Source of the DNA: Trichoplax sp. H2
Taxonomy: Eukaryota; Placozoa; Uniplacotomia; Trichoplacea
Length of the DNA stretch: 64,000 bases
Direction: 5' to 3'
Assembly (NCBI GenBank): GCA_003344405.1
Contig: NOWV01000064.1
Span: 330,873 to 394,872 of the forward strand
The notes under the pieces are model-generated. The model had not been told where the DNA came from. It ran no database searches and saw nothing but the letters and a program-made list of their open reading frames with translations. Below, piece after piece: positions 11,683 through 24,431 of the stretch. The translations under genes were made by a program, and so were the position numbers. How positions within the stretch are numbered: the first letter of the stretch is position 1; every line of letters starts with the position of its first letter.

Positions 11683-14600
11683 ACCTCGTAGTTTCCGATG
11701 TAAATACTGTTAGTGATAAATCACGAATTGATTGTAATCATTGTATTGAGACACTCTACAAGGACAGTAATTACAATTCTATTCTCCTACTGTATGGGCG
11801 CTTTTATATCGCCAAGTTTTGTAGTAAAATTATATATTGCAAAAATTTTCTACCCTAATTTAAAGACATAAACTGTATTGATAAAGATTTGAATATTAGA
11901 TTTAGCCTTTGCCCATCCATTCGTGGATAACTAATTCGCAACATGAAGAGAGTACTTGTAGCAAAGAACAAACCCAGTTTAACAAATAACCTAGAAAAAT
12001 TCTAATTAATGTGCTGGCTAAATATTTTATTGCACTATTATGTGACGATACACAATAACGATAACGTCCTAGTTTATTTTCAATATTCATGATGTACTTT
12101 AAAATGCAGTCAAAACTGATGATACTAAGTTTTCATGCAATGCTAAGGTATACAAGTGTCTTTTACCTAATTTGATCGAGCTGTGTCTAGATACGTTGTT
12201 AATCTTTACATTTATATAAGCTTGCATAATTTGTAATGAAAAATAAACTAGGTAAGGCTTTCGCTACTGTAAATTCTCAGTTTAAGAATGTACTATATAA
12301 AACTTGTATGTGTGCTTAGTTGTGAATGTATGAACTGCGTCGTACGTGATCCTAATTAATTATAGTAATTGATTGTGCGTTAAAGTATGATTATGGCAAT
12401 TAGAATAACTTCTTTATTTGATGAATAAACTTTTAATTTAAATTTGATCTGATACTACGGATTATCAAAAATACGTAAGACTTATCAGAGCTGAATACCA
12501 CGTTAGCGTCAACTCAGCATTAAAACCTACTTAATAATTATAACCAATTTAAAAGGTGTTTGTATGCTCGTATGTAGTTTCATATACTGTAAAGTCCAAT
12601 TTAAATTTTCCATTTTCATCGATCTACAAATTTTGATTTAGAAGGTTGCAGCTGAAGGATTTATATGAGGCAATCGATAATCTAATTATTTCGCTTTAGC
12701 ATGCAAATGGTGATATACTACGTGTAAAAAGCAAATCTAGTCTACTTAAAGCTATAATCGTTAATATATAAAGCCGAGTGGCTTTTGTAAAGTAATAAAA
12801 TCAGTATTGGTAACCGGTTTAAACACTGTTTTATTTATCTTTGAGTCCGCGGTTTGCCCAATATCATTCAATATTGCTGCCTTAAACTTTTACGCATGCA
12901 TGATCAATAACGTACATAGCCTAAATTTACTGTCAAGTAGAAAATTATTAAAAGTTTCATTTGTGTGGTAATACAGATACTATCTACTAGAAGCGTGGAT
13001 ATACTTAGCATTAAACCCTGGTTATGAATACAGTACCATTACATGAGTACTTGAACTATTAACAAAAATTAAGTCTTGCTATTAAGAACCATGGCCAAAT
13101 CTTTGTCATAATTATCATCAATTTACAAGATTAGCTTTACCAAAAGCTGTGTTGGCAATCGATTGCATAAAAGTCAGTAATCATAAGATTTAGTAATGCA
13201 ATATTTTTAGTTAATAAAGTAGGTTAACAACAGGTCGTAACTTGCATATTATGTTATATTTCTTGCCTGAAGTAGAATCCTTTTGTCAACTAGCGATGGA
13301 GATTGCGCTATACTGTAAAGTATCCATTATTATTGAAATGGGAGGTATCATAAATTCTAGGTATATATTATATCTTAAAGATTTTGTTTCCTTGATAAAT
13401 AATACGCAATGATCTATTTATTTCATCCAAATAATTTATTAAGTTAATTGCAGCTCAAAAGAAATTTGTAGCAACGCCTTAACAAGTCAGCTGGAGCATA
13501 TACCATTTCTAACATACGTAGTATTGCATTTTTACTACATCTATTTTAAAAGACTTCAAGTATGTTCCAATAAATATAAACTAATGAGCTAACAGTTATC
13601 TCTTTAAGATAGAGCTCCCAAAAGGGAAATCACATTTTGCTGACTTTGGATTAATTAACGAGTGCTTCGCGTATATATTTAGTAATTTGTGGTACTTAAT
13701 AGCCTAATATTACCGATTTACTTTATTTAACTTCTGTATTTTACTAGATAACCATTTTTATATCAAAAATAAATCACAATTACCGTAGCACTACACACGA
13801 AAGTATTCATTGACCATTACCGGAGTACCTATAAAATTATCATATTATTGGTTGGAAGTCAACAATAACATTGACAGTATAGGTAACATAGTAAACATTT
13901 GAAAGAGAGTAGATAATAAATAAGAGGGGCTAATTGAAGCTTATTGCGACTTAGAAATAGCTATTAAACGAAATATAAAAGGAACTAGAAGAAAACGGTT
14001 ATTATTAAGGAAATAGTGGCATTATCTTCTTTTTGTACTTTAACGAACTAATCGGAAGATGATCATAGATAAAGATCGCAATCATCTTCAAAATATGTCA
14101 TTGTTTAGGACGTATTTTTTTAAGTTACTCGTAAAATTCACCTGGCTGGTATAATTTTTTTCAAAACGGTTAACAAGCGCAGCAGCAGTAGGTGTTCCTA
14201 TTCGATTATTCCGTCACAAAAGCTTAATGGAGTAATATGTACATAATCTGATAGATGATAAAATAGCATAAATTATTTTGAAAATATTAATTGGATACAT
14301 AACGATTATTTGTCTTATTGTATCCTTTGAGACTATTTACATTTGTCTTGCCAGAAGAAGCTCACAATAGACCCAGTTAGACATATTTATCATTCAATTA
14401 CTAGAAAGGAGACACTAGTTAAACTTTACCTAAAGGAATGACAGGATGAACACCTTATTTACAGTTGTACGCATTCCACTTAAAGTAGATGTACATGATT
14501 AAGTTACGCTATGCTATTAAGCTAGCATGGAACAGTCGTAGGGGGAGTGTAATTGCAAGCCAATTTATCTAAATCGTCTTATTTGCTTTGATTATAGAAG

Positions 14601-17280
14601 ACATAATTTCTTAATACTGTACAGGAAATTGAAATATTATTCAAAGATCACTAGCGTTATTAATTCTCTAAAATAGTGCTATGATGAATAATCTATCCAG
14701 AAAAGCAAGATTAATAAGCTTTTTACTGTCAATTTTACATATTTCTAGTAAAGAGTGAAAAATTAGAGAGGTAGATTTCGTCGTCAATTTTGTTAAATGA
14801 CCTTATATCACATTCCCTATTTTCACTTAATGTGATTATCTAAAGCTTTTACGGCTTGCATTTATTTATTACGTTGCCTATGGTAAAAACTTAGTTTATA
14901 TACTAAAAATTTAACTGCTTCATAAATCTTTAGTGTTGCTATTTTAAGAACATTGAATGATACAATTAATACTATTTAATAAATTAATGAGAATTGACAG
15001 TAAAATAGAATAGTTTAAAATAGTATACAAGCACATCAAACAAGTGCCGAACTGTTATTACTAGAACCAAAGAAAAACCGATCATTAACGCTTGTAACGA
15101 AAATGATGAATAGGCTAGTTATAGTTTAAGTCTCGATGACAGCACACATAACAGAATGAGCTTTCTTAACAGGATAATATTAATTATATTATCGGAACTC
15201 CGTTTTAATATTCTTGATATATCGGCAAGAAAGTTCAACTGTATTATTGACATCTAATAGCGAAAAATTTCCTTTCTTTAGCATTCAGATAATGTAAGAA
15301 TTACAAAATATATTTGTATTCGTGAATGGCTAGCACTAGGCTAACACTAATACTGTAGTTCATGGCAAAACTCCAATTAACGCAATATCCAATAATAGAC
15401 AGTATCGGTTAATATCAGCAACTATTGCAATCTCGAACTAAGATATGATTTGATTCAACATAACATCTGCATTTATGCCTCAGTCTACTCTTTTCCAAAC
15501 AGTATTCAACTGCGCTAACTTAAATCTTGTGTGCAATCTTACGCGTATAAGATTGATAAGGACCCGGCAAGCTGTTAGTCTGTGTATGCTAAAAGGGCAT
15601 CATGAAGTAGCACAAAGGATTATCGAAATTATATCAGTATTTTCATATCTTGTTAATACACTATAATTTACTTATCCAACACTGTAAACTTATCAATCAG
15701 GTTGCCGTAAGCCATTATAGAAAATATGCCAAAAGCCTTTGTATTATTGCCACCCTATGGCTTAAAATTTTTTCAGGACAGATCAATTAAATGCTGCGTA
15801 GCAGTTTTCTACAACTTCTTTCTTATCCACTTCGAAATTCGAAGTCGATTCAGCTCGTCTAATCCGATTCCAATCCGAAATCCAACGAATGCATCTGTTA
15901 TATACGACTTCAATAATGATATTTAGAGTTAAGCTCATAATATTATATTAGTCATTTCATTAAAATGAATTTCTCTAGATACTCTAACGGTAGTTTTAAC
16001 TCCTTTATTTTGTCGATCACTTTAAATATCTTTCATTTTATGAGTATACGGGTAGTTGTATTAAGAACATGGAGAGATGTATAATTTTAATAGTTTTATT
16101 ACAGAGGTCTCCCTCTTCTAGATTACCTTCATTACGTTTAGGTCTATATACTCGTTAATCTAGCTGAAGAAGGAAGAGAATTTTGAGCCATTTTTGATAT
16201 GGTCACTATTACAATATCATAAGTTATCAGCGGTAATTGACCTGGGTCATAATTTTATCATCTATTTGTTAATAAGGCAAGATTCTTTTATCGTTCCAGT
16301 TTTGACTGGATTGAATAAACAAATTTGAGAAATAAATGAAATACGTGGTGGTATTATTCAATTTCATGGACTTAAGTCAGGATAATAAGGTCGAATTCTC
16401 TAGTATAGAAATAGAAACGATCTAGTTTGCATATTCAATGAATAGAGTCGTTCACCAACGGCATGATATGAAAAATAGAATAGCTAACCATTAGCGCTAT
16501 CGTTGTTGTCGTATAGTTGCCTTTCAATGATCAAGAAATTAGCTATATTGTATCAAGTCAGAAAGACAAACATGGCTTAGATACTTTTCTTATTAGTCAT
16601 TAAATCATGACTAAAACTATGGTATAAATTAAAATTGATGACGATTAGTCGTATGAATACAATTATAACAATAAGCAAGGTAACTGGCTTATTCAATAAT
16701 AGCTAGCTAGCGCATCCTACTGTTCATATTCCCAGTCAGAGTGAGGCATCGGCTAGCTAACTCATCAACAAGATAATACGCGTAACCATCTAAGAGAAAG
16801 TAATTTTCACGTAGTTTTTTGATTATAACTGCAAAATAACATCGTAACATTGAGTCATTCGTGCTCCTATTGATTGATCTGATTATCTCAACATTAGAGG
16901 CAGCATTTAAACCGATGTAATGATAGTATTTAAGCAAATTGGTTATGACAGGTAAATGCTACAAATATAGTATTACCCTTGTTCACTAATAATCATTCTC
17001 GACGTCATTGCCACCAAATTAATTGATGTGAAATATATCTTCATGATCAATAGTTCAGGGAATCTAGGTCAATATCATCTTTTATGGGTAACTTTTTAAA
17101 TAATTTATTAGTCTTTTTACTAGCTTTCCAAAATCGATTCATGGATTGAATAATAGCGTAAATAAAAGCTATTGGCAGTAATTACAATTTACACGATTTT
17201 CCTAGTTAAAGTTATTATAATGAGTGCATTAAATTAAAATTGTGATGTACTTGTATATTCACATATCTATAAATATCTAC
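11683..17280. other. CLINT1 3' flank and gene-poor AT-rich DNA
   Basis: A candidate AATAAA at about 12242 may end the CLINT1-like transcript. From there on I see only AT-rich sequence with dense stops; the short open frames (for example near 15.5, 15.7 and 16.8 kb) have no recognisable domain and no credible splice continuation. Confidence 0.5.
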
Positions 17281-17281
17281 G

Positions 17282-17379
17282 CTATATATATATATGCGTA
17301 TACTATATATATATATATATATAACGCATAAAGCAATTTATCTTGATAGCGTTGATTGACAAATAAATAATAAATGCTG

Positions 17380-17412
<33 letters not shown>

Positions 17413-17413
17413 G
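17282..17413. repeat. TA-dinucleotide microsatellites
   Basis: Two (TA)n runs at about 17282-17333 and 17380-17413, the first interrupted by GCGTAC-type bases. Simple self-complementary sequence, likely to vary in length. Confidence 0.9.
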
Positions 17414-19671
17414 TATCATCGATCGTGTAGCTGTACGATATACTGTATAAATAAGTAATGGTGTTATCGTGACTATACTGACTATACTTAGCTCTACTAG
17501 TATCGAAGTGAGAATTAAGAATATGGTAAAATCTATCGTAACATATGCTTAGACATCTACTTGATCCATGTGCTTAAAGAAATTCCTAAAACTTGGGCGT
17601 TGTTGCGATAGATAGTCTGGTAACTTCTACTGTATGCGATCGATTTTTAATTTGCAACTAGCAGAAATGTAATTCATTGTTATTATGCCAACTTGATGAG
17701 TCTCTGGCCGGATGCTGCATAGCTAAATTCTATGCAAGGAGAAAATTTATCTTTGCTTGTATAGACATTTGCATGACGAAGAGGCTTAAGCGAGGTCTAA
17801 TAACGGCCAAAACTGATCATCACCTTTTAAGGAATAGAATAACGCATTATTTCCCATGAATAATATGTACAGTATGGGATAACATAATAAAAGCTCGATT
17901 TGATATTGATCAAGAGGCGAACAGACGATATCATTTATTCGATCTGAATAGATTGAAATTTCTAATAGCTGAAAATGATTCTTTCCTTTAAAGGAATGAG
18001 ATCACGCAATCTAGTTCATTCATGGTGTGTAAGAGCTCGATTTTATCATACTTGTCATTGAAACAATCACGCCGACAAGACTACTCAACCGATGATAATG
18101 TTGATACTATAAGGCGTAGAAAGATTGTTGCAATCATTTTTCATTTTATTTGAAAATGAGAGTAGAAAATAACACATTACACAACTAGTGAAGGAGAGAA
18201 GACTATAGTAGAACTTGAACAATGGACTATGGATTTATTTTGTATACGGATTGCTTAGGCAAGATTTTAAATGCGATCGAGTAGCAAGGTTCGATAAGAA
18301 TGAAAAATAGCACGAGTGAAAAAGGAGTAGCTTTCCAACCTTTCTACTGTCCTTTCCTAACGTATTTGTCTTAATTCATCCTATGAATAAATTGTACTAT
18401 TTCTCCGACGGACTATTTTTGTTGGATGGGCCATCATCATCTCCGCCCCTCTTGACTATTTATTTAATTATTAACTATTAGCACAAAGGTGGCGCATCCA
18501 TTGTCACTAACTAACGGAACAATTAACTGCAATTAAATAATAAATTTAACTGTAGCTCTAAAGCCAACCAATATCGGTGTAAAACTGTATGTAATACACA
18601 GAATTGATATGTTGCTGTCTGTCGATGTGTGACGAAGCCCACTTGACATGCAAGAAGAATAGTGGCAGGGTGTGGAAGGAGTTCCACTCAAGCAAGTCGT
18701 TTTGCAAGCTCATAAAACGCCGGTGATTTTGTCCTCCAAAATTGTAAGCAATAAACGCTAATTGTTTTAACCGTTAGAATTTATTAAATTCAACCTATCA
18801 TGTTGAATTGATATTGTATCGATCGATTGCTGCTCTTCTCTCATGGCGATGATCGAATTTTGAAATTACCGACCGCCCTATCCAAGACTAGTTATTAATA
18901 AACTATTGTCGCCTTAAAGACACTAAAATTGTCCATTGATAGTTATTGGCGTGCTACGTTGTCGAGTAGACGAAAAGTATTCATGATGTTGATTTCTCAC
19001 TTTTCGCTTGACCATATTCTATTAAGGTATAGAAAGAGTTTTAGGACTGTAAAGTGAATTCACTCCACCCTCCCCCTTCCTATAGCATGAAATATCATCA
19101 TGATGTTAGCATCCATCGTTCCATTTTCAACACGTGCGTCGATGCCTTTTTCCACTTTGCAAGTAATTTACGTTATACTTACTCTCGACGACGATCGACT
19201 CTTAACCTTGCCCTTCTTTAACCTATGGAAAGAAGCTGAATAAATAAACTGATGTGGTAGTACAATAAATAGTATTAGCCGTTTATGATAGTATAATGGA
19301 TGTTGATAAAGTAAGCTGAGTGGAGGCAAGGGAAGTGTCTATCAGCGAGTAGAGAGTCTGTAAATTAGTCAAGGCGATAGGAAAGGCATAACCGTTCCAT
19401 GAGCCATGACAAGATTCTAGTTATCAAATTAAAAAAGAGCAAAAGTTGTAATGAAAGTTCCACTCATCGATATAGAATACTATAGGAGAATAAAGTACCA
19501 ATTAATACAACATTGATCTAGGCCATTAGAACACACTTTGTATGCTATTAATCTTGAGCTATTTCAATATACCTCCTGCGGACTGCAGACTATTTGATTG
19601 AAAGACCTCATGTTGTTTCGGTTGATGTTGATTGCTCACTCCTTTTGACGCAATTTAATTATCGTACTATG
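17414..19671. other. Gene-poor DNA
   Basis: No coding exon or RNA gene recognised. The base composition is less extreme than in 12-17 kb, with more GATGATG/CATCATC-like words, but nothing that supports a gene. Confidence 0.4.
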
Positions 19672-20105
19672 TAAAGCAATTTCATGATCTATTTATTGAA
19701 GCGAGTAGCAATGATGGATGGTGTTATAGGCGTGGAATGCACAGCTTGTTTCTTGGTGTGAAGGATTGAAAGAGTTGTTTAGCCTTGTCTACTAATTACC
19801 GCTAACCATACTATGTAAAGCAATTTAATGACACATTTAATTGAAGTGCGTGGCGAAGATTAACGATGTTGTAGCCGTGGATTGCATAACCTGTTTCATG
19901 GTACACGTACATATTATTGAAAAAGTTGTTTAGCCTTGTCTACTAGTTCTCGCTAATCATTTCATGCGAAGCAACTTAATGATAGATTTTATTGAAACGA
20001 GTGATAATGATGGATGAGGTTATAGCCGTAGATTGCACAGCTTGTTTCATGGTATTCGTATGTAGGGTAGGAAGAGTTGTATGTAGTCTTGTCTACTTGT
20101 CTTTG
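19672..20105 (+). repeat. Three diverged tandem copies of a ~148-base unit
   Basis: Copies start at about 19672, 19818 and 19969 with the block AAGCAA(T/C)TT(C/A)ATGA. Each later carries a GT(T/G)(G/A)(T/A)A(G/T)(G/C)CGT(G/A)GA-like block, then TGCA(C/T)A(G/A)C(T/C)TGTTTC and TTG(T/A)(T/G)TAG(C/T)CTTGTCTACT. No open frame runs through the copies. Confidence 0.8.
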
Positions 20106-21930
20106 GAAAGGGGTAACTATCATGCTGTTTTATCGAAATCGTTTACCGTCTCGTTGATTAAAAGTTAGATCGTGGCTAAAATTTAGATAGAATGATGCCA
20201 TTGGCTAAGCTATCATCCATCTTGCCAATCAATGATCTCATATTTTTCTAATTAAACTCTACATGATAAGATAGGAAAAGAGAAAGTATTGACCGCTTCC
20301 GCTTAGAAGACGGTGTTTAACGAATTGAATATAGCGATGCTACGAATCTATTCTATATAGAACTTGTCGCTATTTCCGTGGCATCTCCTGCATGCTAGAG
20401 TAATACTATTCATGGCAATTGCATTATTCAATTGATTTAGCTACGCGTAAAATAGGATTATTTGCATGATTGCAATATGATGCTGTGCATTATCTACTAC
20501 TTTTTTTTAATTTGCTGATGACGAAAGAAGAGCATCCATCGAATGGTGTAGCCCAATCGCCTTCCTTTAATGATTAATTTTTCTCCTCGTAAGTGATGAA
20601 TAACAATCATGATGATGACGGACTGCCATCATCATGACAATAGTAAACGTTGTTGTATTGAATTGTTTGGAGATCACCTTAGTCATGGATAGGGGGATAG
20701 AGCTAATTTATACAAGGAGGCGAAATGAACGTTGTCGCCCGACTGGATCCTCTCCATTTAGGGCTAATATTCCTTTTTGCCTTTGTCATGCATGCCACTG
20801 CTCGATGTTGATTTCAATTGAATTGGACTCGTTCCTTTACTACGTTTTGGTATGTTTTGTTGAGTAATCAACATGGTTGGCTGTAGATTATTTTTCTCTC
20901 TATTATCTCTCATCAATAATGAACAAATAAACTAAGTTGACAAAATGGCGTCCACCCGCCATTTATGTAAATACAGCTTGTATTGGAGCATGCCTAGATT
21001 TTTCTCCTTTCTCCATACAATAACGGACAATAACCATTAGACAACAACACAACAACATACACAGTTAATTGTAATTATTTGATTGAGTTGAATACGAAAT
21101 TGTCTGCCAAGTTAATCAATAATAACCTGACAAGGTGGGCCCTAACTCGTCTACATTACACATCAGATAATATAGCTCATAGCCTAGTTGGAATCGATCA
21201 CCACCACAGTCATCATTGATAGTGTAAGTGGGCTGGTGGTTACCATCGAGGAGAGAGAGAGAGAGAGAAAGAATGTGTCGTATTCGCTCATGAGAGATAG
21301 AGAGAGCAATAGCGTAAGTTATTCAAGGCCAATGACTTTGAACAGTTTAACGAGTACTTGGATGTCATCAGCGATCGTTCGATACGAGTCGCTTCCTTCC
21401 ATCTTCTTCAATTCGATCATTATTTGAGAGGAAAACCTCTTCATCAATAACCTTGTATTGCCGTTGAAAATGATATTATCATCATTATTGTTATTACTTC
21501 AATAGATTCAGTGGTTGTTGTTTGGTCCTATTTTTACAACTCCAACGTATCGATTTGCCACAAATCCATTCTACAATCTTGCTGGTGCAAGTGATTAAAC
21601 ATCAGTCTTGAAAGCTTATTTTCTATCCCCAAATTACAACTGTATTATTACCAACAACGAGTAACATCAACATCAAATCCAACTTGGCTTGTTCATTCTA
21701 CCAGCAATTAGCCTTCGACTATTCTTTCATTCCTTATTCAATTAATATACAGAGAAGAAAAAATTTTTTAATAGGTAAGGAGATCGATGACGCTTGGTAT
21801 CCGATTGATATTTAGAGATTGTAGGGAGAAGTGAATGCATGAGGAAAAAAAATGACCGAAATGATCATCCAAAAGTCGTTAGCGTCCATTGCCCATAGTC
21901 AGTTAGCATTAAAAATAACTTTCTACACGA
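20106..21930. other. Gene-poor DNA with GA microsatellite
   Basis: Contains a short (GA)n run at about 21251-21269. The open frames at 20.63-20.87 and 21.19-21.43 kb show no domain, no conserved splice signals and odd composition, so I do not call them. Confidence 0.4.
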
Positions 21931-22430
21931 GATGATAGGAGTAATTTGTTCCAACTGGTAGATAAACATCGTTATCTAGCATGTGATTGATTACAAAAAT
22001 TTCATTTTCTGCATGATAACATGATCGTTCAGGCCATCTTATTATTATTGTTTTTTCTATATTACTGTAAACAACCATGATGCTTGTATTCGGTAAAGCC
22101 ATTGAGTCTAGTTGGAGCCGAAATGATAGGAGTGATTTGTCCTAACTAGTAGATAAACATCATTATCTAGCATGCGATAAATTAGCAAATCCCATTTTCT
22201 GCATGATAACATGGTCGTTCAGGCCCTATTACTATTATATTAATTTTGAGTAGTAAGTAATCAAGATCTGGTTTTTGGCAAAGCCGTTGAATCTACTGGA
22301 TCAGCTTCATCTAGATTCACTATCCATTACGACAGGAGTAGTTTGTTCTAACTAATAGATAAACATTGTTATCTAGTATGCGATAGATTAGAAAATTTTA
22401 TTTTCTGCATGATAACATGATCGCTCAAAT
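21931..22430 (+). repeat. Three diverged copies of a ~200-base tandem unit
   Basis: Copies begin near 21931, 22122 and 22331. Each contains ATAGGAGTAATTTGTTC-like sequence, then TAGATAAACAT(C/T)(G/A)TTATCTAG, then (C/T)ATTTTCTGCATGATAACATG and a short CGTTCAGGCC or its decay. Similarity fades between blocks, so the duplication is old. Confidence 0.8.
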
Positions 22431-24431
22431 TATATTTTTTATTTTCTCTTGGCCATGATGCTTCTATCAGCAAGTCATTTAATAATCTAGTTCATCATCC
22501 TAGTCAAGGCCTATCGAATTCACTAATGTTGGTGATACTATGCTGTTCATCTTCTTCTAATACTATTTCTTGTATGATGATAATATTTTTGATGAAAAGT
22601 AATTCTTAACATAATTACAAATCTTCATTTTTTACAAACCCTCTTCCTCTAATTTTTTTTTTTTGGGGGGGGCTTCATAAAACAAGTAGTCCATGCGTCA
22701 TGTGGATATGATGAGCGTGATGATACTTTCTCAAAACGAAAGGGAATCCCTACGCTATCGTTGTTGTCATGTATAATAATAATAATCTACCATTTTCATC
22801 ATTACCATCTTTAGATTATCATGTAAGCTTCTTGTTTTGGTGATTGTTGTTTGCTTTAGTACAGCTTACTTGCATGTTGTTAACGAACTATGATTGCTTA
22901 CTCTTGATAATGTCGTTTATGATCGCTTAATAGGTTTGCAAGATTGAGATAGTAGGAAACGATCCATTTTCTGTAAACAATGATCAATTCCAATCGTGAA
23001 AACGACAATGGACCCTATGTGTTGTAAGTTGTTTTTTTTCCATAGTACAAATTGTAAACGATTAATAGCCTCTTCACCGTTTAATTGGCCATCATCATAG
23101 AATTGACGGTTTGATTTCCATCGTCATAGCTTTATTATTAGCGATACTATTTTTGGTTGTTCACGTAAAGGTAGTCCTAGAAGAAGAACGTAATGCTCCA
23201 AAATGCAGACTACCCTAGATGAGTTAGAGGGTAGTTATTGCTTTCATCGATCATCTTTCTATACTATTATCATTTATTATATCCGTCTCTCTTCATTTTT
23301 TCTCCCATACTCTCAAGTAGAACAGTATTACTCTATTTGTTCAAGCTAGAAAGATATCGTAAAAGCCATTCAACGATCCTACACGGGTCATTGGATAGCT
23401 AACTTTTAATCTACTTTGATGGTATTTCTAATTTAATATCCAAGACTGAATTTTATTTTTACCCTAGAATGATGACTATCAGTGTACCGTTAAGACCTTC
23501 TTATGATAATAGTCATTCTTATTTCAGTTCTCATTTCATGTAGCTTTTACATTAAAATAGAGGTGAAATAGTATAGGATAAGATGAAGAAAATTGCTAAG
23601 ATGTAAATAGCAAACTCGTTTTTCTATTCATATTGCATTCATAATTCAATAACGACATTATCGTTGCGTTTACTTTTAAGAATAATGCCAATTTTTATAC
23701 CCTTGATGGCTCTATCATCATTGATGGAGTGGAGTAGCAGTACTGTAGGGAATTGAAATTCAAGAAATTAAATGATTCTACCGTTGATTTGTGCAATCGA
23801 GTGATTAGTTTGATTTTACCCCCATCATGGCGAAAACTAGAATTGAAATCGCTCCACGAGCCCGTGAAGATAGTCAACAGATATGATCAACAGCAGTTTA
23901 GCCGGTATCCTGTCATCTAATTACTGTGCATTTTCCTACGAAAATAACTGTATATATGGCGGTATTCTTTGTTGCTCACCATTTTGATTCTATAATTGTT
24001 TTGGATTGCCCATTTGACTATATTAATCATTAATCTACATGGAGATTTGGTAACGGGAAACCAATGAGTGCTGATATTGGAAATTGATACTAAATTAGTC
24101 ATCCAATGGACATCAATTCGATGTCTTTTCAGATAGTTCCCAATTTTGTTGTCTTTCTATATGTGGTCTAACTCATCTGGCAACGATTAATCATCGATTG
24201 ATGGTTCAAACCGATCGTACTTTGTACACCTTTTTTCTTTACCTTCTTTATATCATAACTGGAGTAAAATCGCATGTTAAAAGTGTTGATTACAACAAAA
24301 TACGCGTTTGTGGAAGGGGGGAAGGAAGGAAAAATAAAATAAAAAATCTTCTCGAGCGTTGATTATAATTATTAAATAGCATAGTTGATAATCCTATCTA
24401 TTACTTATTGGTGGACTAATCTATTTTCAAT
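22431..24431. other. Gene-poor DNA upstream of the TIA1-like gene
   Basis: Holds a T12-G8 homopolymer junction at about 22653-22672 and otherwise no recognisable exon. If the TIA1-like gene has an extra upstream exon (see that entry) it could lie here or farther left; I could not identify it. Confidence 0.4.

Noticed and set aside
20634-21427. Two plus-strand frames of 77 and 79 codons in the gene-poor region
   Set aside because: No domain, one is partly a GA microsatellite, and no splice continuation was found.
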